DNA from: Actinacidiphila oryziradicis
GTDB taxonomy: Bacteria > Actinomycetota > Actinomycetes > Streptomycetales > Streptomycetaceae
DNA: 64,000 bases
Reading direction: 5' to 3'
Assembly: GCF_005047355.1 (NCBI RefSeq)
Contig: NZ_SUMC01000024.1
Span: 1 to 64,000, forward strand
Positions within the stretch are counted from its first letter, which is position 1. Each line of letters opens with the position of its first letter. The notes under the pieces were generated by a model that worked only from the letters and a program-made list of their open reading frames with translations, was not told the origin of the DNA and did no database searches. Shown one piece after another: positions 19,130 to 28,538 of the stretch. Made by a program: the position numbers and the translations under genes.

Positions 19130-19738
19130 ATGCATTCTCAGGAACATGGACACTGCGGGCCCGGTCATCACGGCCGCGGCGAGCATGAGCAGCGGCGAGC
19201 GGCCTTCGGCCCCTTCGGCCCGCCTTTCGGGGGAGGCCCCTTTGGTCCCGGCCCCGGCGGACGGGGGCGTGGGCGCGGCGGGGGCGGCCCGCGCGGCCGG
19301 GCGCGGCGCGGCGATGTGCGCGCGTCGATCCTGGCGCTGCTCAAGGACCGGCCGATGCACGGCTACGAGATGATCCAGGAGATCGCCGAGCGCAGCGGCG
19401 GGGCGTGGAAGCCGAGCCCCGGCTCGGTCTACCCGACCCTGCAGCTGCTCGAGGACGAAGGCCTGATCACCAGTGCGAGCGACGGCGGCAAGAAGCTGTT
19501 CACGCTCACCGACTCCGGCCGCACCGAGGCCGAGGCGGGCCCTGACGCCCCGTGGGAGGAGGCCGGCCGCGGCATCGACTGGGACAGCCTGCATGAGATC
19601 CGGAAGGCCGGCGGCGGACTCGTCGACGCGTTCCGGCAGGTGTGGGCGACCGGCACCCCGGAGCAGCGTGACAAGGCGCTCGCGGTGGTCAATGAGGCCC
19701 GCAAGAAGCTCTACCTCATCCTCGCCGACGAGGACTGA
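19130..19738 (+). CDS. PadR-family transcriptional regulator
   Basis: 202 aa. A histidine/glycine-rich N-terminal tail of about 65 residues (HSQEHGHCGPGHHGRGEH) that could bind metal precedes the PadR winged HTH: RRGDVRASILALLKDRPMHG, YEMIQEI, WKPSPGSVYPTLQLLEDEG and KKLFTLTDSG. A C-terminal dimerisation helix bundle follows. ATG at 19130 behind GGTGGAGTG. A perfect dyad lies just upstream, so autoregulation is likely. No efflux partner is adjacent. Confidence 0.9.
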   Translation: MHSQEHGHCGPGHHGRGEHEQRRAAFGPFGPPFGGGPFGPGPGGRGRGRGGGGPRGRARRGDVRASILALLKDRPMHGYEMIQEIAERSGGAWKPSPGSVYPTLQLLEDEGLITSASDGGKKLFTLTDSGRTEAEAGPDAPWEEAGRGIDWDSLHEIRKAGGGLVDAFRQVWATGTPEQRDKALAVVNEARKKLYLILADED

Positions 19739-19760
19739 ACGGCGGAGCGCATCATTCGGC

Positions 19761-19787
19761 GGCCCGGGACGGACAACGTTCCGGGCC
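19761..19787 (+). terminator. Hairpin after padR
   Basis: GGCCCGG / CCGGGCC stem (7 bp) 23 nt after the padR stop, with an ATTTT stretch 10 nt later. Moderate terminator candidate. Confidence 0.5.
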
Positions 19788-19903
19788 GTCTCGCGCATTT
19801 TGGATCCCGGTGACGTGGTGGGAGTTTTGCGCCGGCTGGTTTGCTTTGTCGTTTACCGACGCCCATCTTGACGTATTGTCATGGCTAGAACAAGACTCCG
19901 GTT

Positions 19904-22175
19904 ATGCCACTGATCTCACCGCGCACCCGACTGAGAAGGCTCACCACCCTGGCCACCGCGGCTGTCTGTGTCGCCGCGATCGGCTCCGTGCAGGCCCGGG
20001 CTGACGGCCCCGTGTACAAGAAAGCAAACGCGCCCGTGGAACTGCGCGTGAAGGACCTCCTGCGGCGGATGACGCTTCAGGAGAAGATCGGGCAGATGGA
20101 CCAGGTCGCGGTCGCCCGGATGCAGGGCGACTGCGAATGGAGCGGCGGCGCGCTCAATGATGCGTGCATGAAGACGGTGCTCGCCGACTACCCGGCCGGA
20201 TCGGTGATTTCCGGCGGTGGTATGGGACCTGCGAAGAACACGCCCGGAGACTGGGCGCGGATGGTCAACTCCGTACAGAAATACGCCATCGAGAACACAA
20301 GGCTCCACATCCCTGTGCTCTATGGCGTCGACGCGGTGCACGGCCACAACAATGTCCTCGGCGCCACTGTCTTCCCGCACCAGATCGGTCTCGGCGCTAC
20401 CTGGGACCCCGCCACGGTGCGGGCCGCCGCCGCCTCGACGGCGCGCTCGGTAGCCGCGACCGGCATCGACTGGAACTTCGCCCCCGTGGCCGACCTCGCG
20501 CGCGACCAGCGCTGGGGCCGCTACTACGAGACATACGGAGAGGACCCGCTGCTCACCGGGACGCTTGCCGCCGCCAGCGTGAAGGGCATCGAGGGCGCGG
20601 ACGGTGCCAAGAACGTCGCCGCCACCGTGAAGCACTTCGGCGGCTACTCGGAGCCCTCCAACGGGCACGACCGTGTCCCGGCCGATGTCTCCACCCGCTA
20701 TCTGCAGGACACTCTGCTGCCGTCCTACCGGCAGGCCGTCGAGGCCCGGGGCGCAGACGGTGATGGTGAACTCCGGCGCCATCAACGGCGTTCCCGCCAC
20801 CGCGTCGAAGTACCTGCTCACCAAGGTGCTGCGGGACAGGTGGGGCTTCAAGGGCGTCACCGTCAGCGACTGGCAGGACGTACGGGCCTTGCAGACCAAC
20901 TACCGGATCGCCGCCGACTACCCGGAGGCTATAGCGCTCGCGGTCAACGCCGGGCTCGACATGGCCATGGAGCCGTACTACGCCAAGCAGTGGAGCGATG
21001 GCCTGAAGACGGCGGTCGACCGGGGCCTGGTCTCCGAACGGCGCATCAACGAGTCCGTGACGCGGATCCTGCGGCTGAAGTTCAGCCTCGGCCTGTTCGA
21101 GCACCCGTACGTCGACGCCTCGAAGGCCGACGCCGCGGTGCTCGGGGCGGACCAGGGCCTCGCGCGGCAGGCGGCCACCGAGTCGCAGGTGCTGCTGCGC
21201 AACGAGGACTCGGTGCTGCCGGTCGGCACCTCCGTGAAGAAGATCGTCGTCGCCGGCGCATACGCCGATGACATCAACGACCAGGTGGGCGGCTGGACCA
21301 TCGGCTGGCAGGGCGTCCCCGACGGTGTCGATGTGCCCGGCACCACCGTGCTGAAAGGCATCCAGGAGGCCGCGCCGCCTGGCACCGAGGTTGTGCATGC
21401 CAAGACCGACGCCGATGCCGTGGCCGAGGCCAAGAACGCCGATCTCACCGTCGTGGTGGTCGGTGAGAAGGCCGCCGCCGAGGGCGGCGCCGACAGTCCG
21501 CGGCCCGAGCTCTCCGCCGACCAGCAGGCGCTGGTCAAGTCGCTGAAGGCAAGCGGCAAGCCGGTCGTCACGGTCGTCCTCGCCGGCCGGCCGCTGGTGC
21601 TCGGCGACGCGGCCGGGACGCAGGGGCTGCTGATGTCGTGGCTGCCTGGCACTGAGGGTGGCCACGCGGTCGCCGACGTTCTGTTCGGGGCTGCTAACCC
21701 CAGTGGGCGGCTGCCGGTGTCATGGCCCAAGGACGTCGGCAATGAGCCGATGTACTACCAGCAACTGCCGGGCACCAATGGCGGTGCGGAGTCCTCGTAC
21801 GATGCCCTGTACCCCTTCGGTGCGGGCCTGTCGTATACCACGTACGCCTTCGACGCGATCACGGCCGACAAGTCGGCGGGGCAGACGACAGTGAAGGTGA
21901 CGGTCTCCAATACCGGTGACCGTGATGGTGACCTGGTGGTGCCGGTCTATGTCTCACGGCCGGTGAGCGAGGTACTGGCCCCCGACCGCAAGCTCGTGGC
22001 CTTCACCAGGGTCGCGCTGAAGGCGGGAGAGAGCCGGACTGTATCCCTGCGAGTGGCGCGACGCACCCTTGCCGTGACCCCCGGCGACATCGATGGATCC
22101 GGCACGGCGAAAGTCGAGCCGGGCGTCTACACCTTCACGGCAGGCGCGCGGAGCGCCGATGTGACGGTTCGGTAG
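19904..22175 (+). pseudogene. GH3 beta-glucosidase, interrupted by a +1 frameshift
   Basis: A secreted family 3 glycoside hydrolase of about 756 aa in two frames. The first part (19904 to about 20746) has a signal peptide (RRLTTLATAAVCVAAIGSVQARA), the LRRMTLQEKIGQM opening, GVDAVHGHNN and KHFGGYSEP. The second part (from about 20748 to 22175) resumes exactly with GAQTVMVNSGAINGVPA, contains the nucleophile Asp codon at 20868 in GVTVSDW, the C-terminal GH3 domain and a fibronectin-III-like end. One extra base in the CCCGGGG run at 20745-20751 accounts for the break; removing a C restores EAGAQTV. Either a recent inactivating mutation or a sequencing error. Confidence 0.88.
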
Positions 22176-22200
22176 CGGCCGACGGCGGGGACCGCGGCCC

Positions 22201-22629
22201 TCACTCCACGAGACCGGCCAGTTTCCGGAGCGACTCGTTGAGGGCCGCGGTCGCCGAGTCCTTGAGCCGCCCCGCCATGAGTGAGACGGCCGCCCCGGTG
22301 AAGGAGCCGTCGATCCGCAGATCGGTGGTGTCCCCGTCGGGCGTGAGCGTGTAGCGGGTCAGCAGGTCGACACCCATCGGCCCCTTGCCGGTGATCGCGA
22401 ACTCCCGCTCCGGGGTGAGGGCGCCCACGGTCCAGGTGACCTCGGCGGGGAAGCCCATCATCTTCAGGTTCTCCTGGTAGGTGGCGCCTGCCGCGAGCGG
22501 GGAAGGGCCGCCGTGAGGGAAGCCGGTGTGTGTCACGCTCCACTGCTCGTGCGAGCTGAAGTCGGTGAGCTGGTCCCAGACCTTCCCGGCCGGGGCCGCG
22601 ATGCGGGCCTGGGCGGAGACTTCGGGCAT
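22201..22629 (-). CDS. SRPBCC (START/Bet v1-like) family protein
   Basis: 142 aa with the lipid-cavity SRPBCC pattern: VSAQARIAAPAGKVWDQLTDFSSHEQW at the start, then alternating strands and a long C-terminal helix (LMAGRLKDSATAALNESLRKLAGLV). Such proteins bind hydrophobic ligands; some relatives are annotated as Rv0910-type toxins, but no antitoxin gene adjoins, so that label is not supported. ATG at 22629 behind GGAGCCGCCGT. Confidence 0.85.
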   Translation of the reverse strand: MPEVSAQARIAAPAGKVWDQLTDFSSHEQWSVTHTGFPHGGPSPLAAGATYQENLKMMGFPAEVTWTVGALTPEREFAITGKGPMGVDLLTRYTLTPDGDTTDLRIDGSFTGAAVSLMAGRLKDSATAALNESLRKLAGLVE

Positions 22630-22918
22630 ACGGCGGCTCCTTCATCGGGGGTGCGGCGCAACGTAGTCGCAGGGGCTGCGACATTCAATACTGATGGGTC
22701 ATCAGATTTGACGGGGCCGGGCGGGCCGGACCCGTAGCCCGGCGGGCCGGTCGGCGCGCGGCGTACCGCAGGATCGCGACCCACGCACCAGGTGCCATCG
22801 CCGACGGACAGCAGCACGGTGCGGTGCCGGATGTCGTACCGCTTGGATCCGGGCGGGAGGAGCACCGGATCCGGGACGCCGTCGCCCCGTGCCGGACGTC
22901 TTGTGTGAGGATCGTGGC

Positions 22919-23608
22919 GTGGACGATCACAACGAGGGGATGACGGCCGAGGAACTGCTGGCGCGGATGCGGCAGGCCCCGGTGCTGGCGGGTCCGCTGC
23001 CGGGGTTCGATCCGGAGCGGGCGGACGACACGCCCGGGCCGCTGTTCGCCCGGTGGCTGGCGCACGCGTTGGGCACCGGGGTGCCCGAGCCGCATGTGAT
23101 GACGCTCAGTACGGCGGATGCCGAAGCCCGCCCGTCGGCACGGGTGTTGATGCTGCGGGGCGTCGACATCGAGGAATGCGGCTTCGTCTTCGCCTCCGAC
23201 GCCGGCAGCCGCAAGGGACGGGAACTGACGGCCAATCCGTACGCCGCCCTGAGCTGGTACTGGCCCCTGCACGGGCGGCAGATCCGGATGGCCGGGCGTG
23301 TCGCGGTACTGGACGGCGACGCCGCGCGTCGTGACTTCCTGGGGCGTGGTGAGGCCTCCCGGATCTCCGGGTTCACGGGCCGGATGAGCGAGCCCCTTGC
23401 CGGCCCGGACGAGTACGAAACGGAACGGCGGCGGGCGGCAGGTCTGGTGGCCGCCGACCCGCAGGCCGTCCCGGAGGGACACACCGTGTATGTGCTGCGG
23501 GCCGACGAGGCCGAGTTCTTCCAGGGCGACTCGCGTGGGTTCCATGTCCGGCTGCGCTATGTGCGGGAGGAGGGCGCTGGTTGGACCCGTGGTCTGCTGT
23601 GGCCGTGA
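22919..23608 (+). CDS. pdxH: Pyridoxine/pyridoxamine 5'-phosphate oxidase
   Basis: 229 aa FMN enzyme that oxidises pyridoxine and pyridoxamine phosphates to PLP. The FMN-binding segment ARPSARVLMLRGVD, the SRKGRELTANPYAAL motif, the PLHGRQIRMAGRV strand and the C-terminal FHVRLRY region are in the family order, and the length is standard. GTG at 22919 is taken as start (leaderless possible); the ATG at 22940 is too close to its only ribosome-like sequence. Followed by a strong terminator. Confidence 0.86.
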   Translation: MDDHNEGMTAEELLARMRQAPVLAGPLPGFDPERADDTPGPLFARWLAHALGTGVPEPHVMTLSTADAEARPSARVLMLRGVDIEECGFVFASDAGSRKGRELTANPYAALSWYWPLHGRQIRMAGRVAVLDGDAARRDFLGRGEASRISGFTGRMSEPLAGPDEYETERRRAAGLVAADPQAVPEGHTVYVLRADEAEFFQGDSRGFHVRLRYVREEGAGWTRGLLWP

Positions 23609-23655
23609 CTTGGGGACAGTTCATCCCTGAGGATGAGCGAACGGGCACCTGTGCC

Positions 23656-23699
23656 CATCCCCGGGCTGAGGAGGATATGCCTCCTGACGGGGATGTTTT
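23656..23699 (+). terminator. Rho-independent terminator after pdxH
   Basis: Nested inverted repeats CATCCCC / GGGGATG (7 bp, outer) and AGGAGG / CCTCCT (6 bp, inner, 5-base loop), followed at once by TTTT. Confidence 0.75.
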
Positions 23700-23728
23700 C
23701 AAGGACGGCCACTGATGAGGTTGATGTC

Positions 23729-24232
23729 GTGCACACCGGCGACACCCTGCCCATGGCCCCGACGAACCCCGCTGACGACGCACAGCTCACCGCCGAGCTG
23801 CGATCGGTGGCCGCCAGCGCGCGCCGGCGTGCGCTGCGTGACGGGGACCGGCAGATAGACACCGCCCACGTGCTGCACTCCCTGCTGGAAGCCGACCCCG
23901 CGGCGCGCGAAGCCTGCGGTGGCCAACTCGTGCGCGTACTCGGCTACCTGGCACAGCGCAGCATCGGCTACGGCATACGGTGGCACGGATCCGTCGAGGA
24001 GTCCGGCGCCCTGCAGGCCGTCACCTCGGGAACGGCGGGATGGAGCCCCGCCGCCGCCACCGCGATGCGCGCGGCGGTGGCACGGGCGCACAGCCACGGC
24101 CGGCCGCAGGCCGACGGCGGGGATCTGCTGGCCACGCTCGCCGCCGACCCGCGCTGCCGGGCGGTCGAAGTGCTTCGCTCCGCCGGGGTCGAGGTCAGTG
24201 GTCACCTGGATGACGGTACTGTCGCGAGCTGA
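23729..24232 (+). CDS. Clp N-terminal-domain-like protein
   Basis: About 167 aa, essentially a stand-alone double Clp-R repeat: two copies of the helix pattern beginning ARRRALRDGDRQIDTAHVLHSLL and AVARAHSHGRPQADGGDLL. ClpA/ClpC use this domain to bind substrates or adaptors, so a free-standing version could compete for or deliver Clp substrates (inference). No AAA+ module. The GTG at 23729 is a tentative start; ATG at 23753 is an alternative. It ends 12 nt before the EamA gene, suggesting co-transcription. Confidence 0.75.
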   Translation: MHTGDTLPMAPTNPADDAQLTAELRSVAASARRRALRDGDRQIDTAHVLHSLLEADPAAREACGGQLVRVLGYLAQRSIGYGIRWHGSVEESGALQAVTSGTAGWSPAAATAMRAAVARAHSHGRPQADGGDLLATLAADPRCRAVEVLRSAGVEVSGHLDDGTVAS

Positions 24233-24244
24233 CATCATGGCCCA

Positions 24245-25204
24245 ATGCAGGGGTCTGAGGGCAGGAACGCGGGGCTGGGGCTGGCCCTGGCGTCAGCGTT
24301 CGCGTTCGGTGGTTCGGGGGTGGCGGCCAAGCCGCTGATCGAGGCGGGGCTCGACCCGCTGCAGGTGGTCTGGCTACGGGTGGCCGGTGCCGCGCTCGTC
24401 ATGCTGCCGATCGCCCTGCGGCACCGCGGGATGGTCCGCCAGCGCCCGGGGCTGCTGGCCGGGTTCGGCCTGCTGGCCATCGCCGGGTGCCAGGCGTTCT
24501 ACTTCGCGGCGATATCCCGGATCCCGGTGGGCGTCGCGATTCTCGTGGAGTTCCTCGGACCCGCGCTGCTGCTCGGCTGGGTGCGCTTCGTACAGCGCCG
24601 GCCGGTCAGCCGGTCGGCCGCGATCGGTGTCGCGCTCGCGGTCGGCGGCATGGCGTCGGTTGTCGAGGTGTGGTCCGGACTTGCCTTCGACGCCCTCGGG
24701 CTGCTGCTCGCCTTCGGGGCGGCCTGCTGCCAGGTGAGCTATTTCGTACTGGCCGACCACGGCAGCGATGCCGAGGACGCGCCCGACCCGCTCGCCATCA
24801 TCTCGTACGGTTTGCTGATCGCCGCCGCCGCGCTGACCGTCGTATCCCGCCCCTGGGGTATGGACTGGTCGGTGCTCACCAGGCAGGCCGCGCTGGGGGA
24901 CAAGAACGTGCCGGCCCTGCTGCTGCTCGGCTGGGTGATCCTGGTGTCCACCGTGGTCGCGTATCTGACCGGGGTACTGGCGGTGCGGCGACTGTCGCCG
25001 CAGGTCGCGGGAGTCGTGGCCTGCCTGGAGGCGGTGGTCGGGACGGTCTTCGCCTGGGTGCTGCTCGGTGAGCACCTCGGCCTGCCACAGGTCGCGGGTG
25101 GCGCCCTGGTGCTCGCGGGCGCGTTTGTCGCGCAGACCGCCAAGCCCCGGCAGGCGGCGGCGGACGTGATGGCCGAGCCGCTCCTGGAGCCGGACCCCGT
25201 ATAG
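24245..25204 (+). CDS. EamA family (DMT) transporter
   Basis: 319 aa with ten predicted transmembrane helices forming two EamA repeats; the N-terminal GLGLALASAFAFGGSGVAAKPL and the second-half VVAYLTGVLAVRRLSPQVAGVVACLEAVVGTVFAW patterns are typical. Family members export metabolites or amino acids; the substrate is unknown. A decayed second EamA copy lies 180 bp downstream. Confidence 0.9.
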   Translation: MQGSEGRNAGLGLALASAFAFGGSGVAAKPLIEAGLDPLQVVWLRVAGAALVMLPIALRHRGMVRQRPGLLAGFGLLAIAGCQAFYFAAISRIPVGVAILVEFLGPALLLGWVRFVQRRPVSRSAAIGVALAVGGMASVVEVWSGLAFDALGLLLAFGAACCQVSYFVLADHGSDAEDAPDPLAIISYGLLIAAAALTVVSRPWGMDWSVLTRQAALGDKNVPALLLLGWVILVSTVVAYLTGVLAVRRLSPQVAGVVACLEAVVGTVFAWVLLGEHLGLPQVAGGALVLAGAFVAQTAKPRQAAADVMAEPLLEPDPV

Positions 25205-25387
25205 CCCCGTAGAGAGTGACGATCATGCAGCCCACCGTTCTGCCGCCTCCCGCCGTCTGAGGCGGGCGGCGAACCCACGGAAGACCGGGCCCGGGCGCGT
25301 CCCGGGCAGGTCGCCGCTGCCCGCACACGAGAGCAGGCGACCACCATCTGTCTTCCGCGGGAGAACAAACTCGTGTCCACTTTCTAT

Positions 25388-25845
25388 GCCTGCCGCTGCG
25401 GCGGAGCCTGCTTTACGTCGCCTTCGCCGCCACCGCCTGGGGTACCGCGGGCGTGGCCGCCGTGCTGCTGGTGGTGCGGGCGGCTCGTACGGTCCCGGAG
25501 CGACCCCGCCTCGGCCGCCGGAACGCGACGCCCCTGATGTGCTGGTCACCGGCCTCGGGTTCACGCTCTTCCAGGCCGCGTACTTCGGCGCCGTCCAGAT
25601 GACCGGGCTGGTCGTCGCGACTGTCGTCACCCTGGGAGCCGGGCCTGTGCTCGTCGCGCTCGGCGGGCGCCTCACCATGGGCGAACGGCTCTGCCTCGGT
25701 GGCGGCTTCGTCGTGATCGGAGCCGCACGGTGAGCAGGTGTAGCCGGAGGCCGACAGCAGCACGAGCGCGAGACTCGCCGGACGCGCCGTCCCCGCGTCT
25801 CCGCCGCCGAGGACCAGCACAACTGCCCGGCGAGGCCTAAGCGCC
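25388..25845 (+). pseudogene. Rearranged EamA transporter remnant
   Basis: Three pieces of one EamA gene. (a) About 25395-25470, plus strand, codes SLLYVAFAATAWGTAGVAAVLL, the usual N-terminus. (b) In another frame, about 25536-25731 codes TGLGFTLFQAAYFGAVQMTG through GGGFVVIGAA, the third to fifth helices. (c) About 25740-25840, on the minus strand, codes VVLVLGGGDAGTARPASLAL and then VLLSASGYT, the segment that should follow (b). Thus the gene carries a deletion, a frameshift and an inversion of roughly 100 bp. It abuts the PaiB-like gene and probably broke an operon there. Confidence 0.72.
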
Positions 25846-26505
25846 CGTTGGTTCCCCCGGTAGGGAAGGGGCCTGCGCAGCCAGTCGGCGCAGCTGGTGG
25901 GCGCGGGCGGCCGCGTCGTGCGGGGCGGCACGGCCGGCGAGGAGGCCGGTGACACGCTGCTGCGTCTCGCGGGGCTTGTTGCCGCCGTACTTGAACTTGG
26001 CCAGCACTTCGGTCACCTCCAGCCGTAGGCCGCGGATGCCGGGGAGCATCCGGCCGTACGGGGCTTCGCCGGGGGCCACGCGTGCGTAGTCGCCCAGGGG
26101 CTGGAAGTGGCCGAGCTGGCGGTGCAGCAGTCCGGCCTTCTCCGCTTCGGCGTCTATGACGTGAGCGGTGCAGAGCAGCTGGACGGCGGCGTAGAAGCTG
26201 GTGGGGGTGCCGTGCTCGGGCGGTGCGCCCTCGGGGGCGTGCCAGGGGCCGGGGATGAAGGCGTAGTCGTCGACGACGCTGAGGGTGACTCGGGGATCGG
26301 TTTCGAGGGCTCGCCAGATGGGGTTCGGGCGGGCGAGGTGGGTGACGGCTTCGCTGCGCTCAGCGTCGTAAGCGAAGTGCAGCGGCTGAACGATGGGGGG
26401 CTCGCCGGGCAGGCCGTTGACGGCGAGCTGGCCGAAGTCGTGGGTGGCGAGCCAGTCCTGCCATTCGGTGTCGTCGACGGCGGCGTCCCAGGGATGGATG
26501 AGCAT
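25837..26505 (-). CDS. FMN-binding negative regulator, PaiB-like
   Basis: 222 aa. PaiB family, a flavin split-barrel protein: MLIHPWDAAVDDTEWQDWL, then LPGEPPIVQPLHFAYD, a long FIPGPWHAPEGAPPEHG insert and an EVLAKFKYGGNKP end (K-F/Y-x-GNK is the family signature). PaiB affects sporulation and protease genes in Bacillus; here it is only a family match. GGAGGC precedes the ATG at 26505. It follows the PPOx gene by 14 nt in the same operon. Confidence 0.85.
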   Translation of the reverse strand: MLIHPWDAAVDDTEWQDWLATHDFGQLAVNGLPGEPPIVQPLHFAYDAERSEAVTHLARPNPIWRALETDPRVTLSVVDDYAFIPGPWHAPEGAPPEHGTPTSFYAAVQLLCTAHVIDAEAEKAGLLHRQLGHFQPLGDYARVAPGEAPYGRMLPGIRGLRLEVTEVLAKFKYGGNKPRETQQRVTGLLAGRAAPHDAAARAHQLRRLAAQAPSLPGEPTGA

Positions 26506-26519
26506 GCGTGGGCCTCCGG

Positions 26520-27173
26520 TCAGTGGGCGCTGAGGTAGCCGGGGAGGGGGGTCGAGGGGGTGAGGTCGTCGGCGGGGATGGGGGTGCCGTAGGAACGGGT
26601 GACAGGGAGGACGCCGCTCCAGTAGGGGAGGGCGAGGTCCTCGGGGTCGTCGTTGGGGCCGCCTGTGCGGACCTTGGCGGAGACCTCGTCGAGGTCGAGG
26701 CGGACCACGGCGGTGGCGGCGAGCTCCTTGGCATTGGCGCGGCGGGAGTCGTCGGCGCGGCCGGGGACGATGTGATCGACGATGGTGTCCAGGGCCTCGG
26801 CGCGCTCGGCGGGATCGGTGACTTCGCGGGCGGTGCCGTGGACGACCACGGAGCGGTAGTTGATGGAGTGGTGGAAGGCGGAGCGGGCCAGCACGATGCC
26901 GTCCAGGTGGGTGACGGTCAGGCACACCGCCAGGCCCGGGTCCTTGGCACCGCGCAGCGGCCGGGATCCGGTGGAGCCGTGCACGTAGAGCCGTGTCCCG
27001 ACCCGGGCGTAGAGGGTCGGGAGCACGACGGGTGCCCCGTCGCGAATGAAGCCGAGATGGCAGAGGTAGGCATCGTCGAGGATCGCGTGGACCAGCTCGC
27101 GGTTGTACGAGGCGCGCTCGGCGCTGCGGGTCGGCACGGTGCGTTCGGTGGCCCGGTACGGTGCGGTAGTCAT
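26520..27173 (-). CDS. Pyridoxamine 5'-phosphate oxidase family (flavin split-barrel) protein
   Basis: 217 aa. ILDDAYLCHLGFIRDGAPVV and LPTLYARVGTRLYVHGSTGS form the conserved N-terminal strands; GIVLARSAFHHSINYRSVVV and a VSAKVRTGGPNDD end follow. Relatives bind FMN, F420 or haem. It is first in a two-gene operon with the PaiB-like gene and divergent, over 33 bp, from the MocR-type regulator, which probably controls it. Confidence 0.87.
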   Translation of the reverse strand: MTTAPYRATERTVPTRSAERASYNRELVHAILDDAYLCHLGFIRDGAPVVLPTLYARVGTRLYVHGSTGSRPLRGAKDPGLAVCLTVTHLDGIVLARSAFHHSINYRSVVVHGTAREVTDPAERAEALDTIVDHIVPGRADDSRRANAKELAATAVVRLDLDEVSAKVRTGGPNDDPEDLALPYWSGVLPVTRSYGTPIPADDLTPSTPLPGYLSAH

Positions 27174-27206
27174 GGCAGTCCTTTGAACTAGTGCATAATA
27201 GGCTTT
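27174..27206. promoter_or_regulatory. Divergent promoter between PPOx operon and mocR-type gene
   Basis: Only 33 bp separate the two starts. It contains TTGAAC (27184-27189) and CATAAT (27194-27199), the latter 7 nt before the GTG of the plus-strand gene, implying a leaderless transcript. TAGTGC and TTGTGCTAG flank the centre as an imperfect repeat that could be the regulator's site. Confidence 0.5.
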
Positions 27207-28538
27207 GTGCTAGGAGAATATCGGATCACCGGAGCCGGCGCAGCAGAGATTGCAGCCGATGTGGAACGCGCCGTCGGGCAGGGCGCCCTGGGGCCGGGGG
27301 AGTCATTGCCGCCGCTGAGACAGCTCGCGGCGGAGCTGGAGGTGAACCCGAACACGGTCGCGGCGGCGTACCGGCTGCTGCGCGACCGCGGGGTCATCGA
27401 AACCGCCGGCCGCCGGGGCAGCCGGGTGCGCGCCCGTCCGGCCACCACCTCGCGCGACCAGCTCCGGGTCGAGGTCCCGCCCGGGGCGCGCGATCTGTCC
27501 ACCGGCAACCCGGACCCCGTACTGCTGCCGCCGCTGTACGAAGCCCTGGCGGCCGCCGCCGCGCGGCACTCCGAACGCCCGATGCTCTACGGCCAGTCTG
27601 CCGTCACCGACGAGCTGAGCGGCCCGGCCCGGGAGTCCTTCGACACCGACGGGGTCCCGGACGGGCCGATCGGTGTCACCTCGGGGGCACTGGACGCCAT
27701 CGAGCGGGCGCTCATCGCGCATCTGCGGCCGGGCGACGCGGTGGCGGTCGAGGACCCGGGGTGGGGGAGTGTCCTGGATGTCGTCCCGGCGCTGGGGATG
27801 CGCGCGGTGCCGGTCGCCGTGGACGACGACGGGCCGGTGCCGGGTGAGGTGGAGCGCGCGCTCCGGCAGGGCGCGCGGGCGCTGATCGTCACCGACCGGG
27901 GACAGAACCCGACCGGCGCCGCGATCTCGGGCGGACGTGCCAGTGAGCTGCGCGCCGTTCTGGCCGGGTATCCGGAGGTGCTGGTGATCGACGACGATCA
28001 CGTCCACGGCCTCGTGGAGCTCCCGCTGCACCCGCTCGCTGGGAGTACGCCGCACTGGATGCTGGTGCGCTCCACCGCCAAGGCGTACGGCCCGGACCTG
28101 CGGCTGTCGGTGCTCACCGGCGATCCGGTCACGGTGGACCGGGTGCAGGGGCGTTACCGGCTCGGTCCTGGCTGGGTCAGCCACCTCCTGCAGGACGCCG
28201 TGGTCCACCTGTGGCGGAGCGGCGCGGTGGACACCGGGGCGGTCGCCGCCGCCTACGCATGGCGGCGCGAGGGGTTGCTGCGCGCCCTGCGCGATCGGGG
28301 GGTCGCCGCGTACGGGCGAAGCGGTATGAACGTATGGGTGCCGGTGCCGGACGAGACCGGCGCGGTCGCCCGGCTGCTCCAGTCCGGCTGGGCGGTGGCA
28401 CCGGGCGCGCGCTTCCGGGTGGCCTCGCCGCCGGGGGTACGGGTGACGGTGTCACCCCTCGCCGGCGGCGACATCCTCCCGTTGGCCGACGCGATCGCCG
28501 ACGCGGTCCGCCCGCACCGGTCGGGGCGGCTCGGCTGA
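27207..28538 (+). CDS. MocR-type GntR/aminotransferase fusion regulator
   Basis: 443 aa. Residues 1-75 are a GntR winged HTH (PPLRQLAAELEVNPNTVAAAY, DRGVIETAGRRGSRV); about 95-443 are a class I aminotransferase fold with EDPGWGSVLDV, DRGQNPTGAA and the PLP lysine K292 in RSTAKAYGPDLRL. MocR proteins sense PLP or amino-PLP adducts; PdxR is the best-known type. The gene is divergent from two flavin split-barrel oxidase-like genes, a typical MocR arrangement, so B6-linked control of them is inferred. GTG start without ribosome site suggests leaderless translation. Confidence 0.9.
   Translation: MLGEYRITGAGAAEIAADVERAVGQGALGPGESLPPLRQLAAELEVNPNTVAAAYRLLRDRGVIETAGRRGSRVRARPATTSRDQLRVEVPPGARDLSTGNPDPVLLPPLYEALAAAAARHSERPMLYGQSAVTDELSGPARESFDTDGVPDGPIGVTSGALDAIERALIAHLRPGDAVAVEDPGWGSVLDVVPALGMRAVPVAVDDDGPVPGEVERALRQGARALIVTDRGQNPTGAAISGGRASELRAVLAGYPEVLVIDDDHVHGLVELPLHPLAGSTPHWMLVRSTAKAYGPDLRLSVLTGDPVTVDRVQGRYRLGPGWVSHLLQDAVVHLWRSGAVDTGAVAAAYAWRREGLLRALRDRGVAAYGRSGMNVWVPVPDETGAVARLLQSGWAVAPGARFRVASPPGVRVTVSPLAGGDILPLADAIADAVRPHRSGRLG

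Noticed and set aside
22201..22629. SRPBCC protein as an Rv0910-type toxin
   Set aside because: No adjacent antitoxin gene; the fold is shared by many non-toxin proteins.
22700..22865. Minus-strand frame LLPPGSKRYDIRHRTVLL upstream of pdxH
   Set aside because: Unusual for a shadow, but no start signal, no family match and continues into low complexity; possibly a remnant, not supportable.
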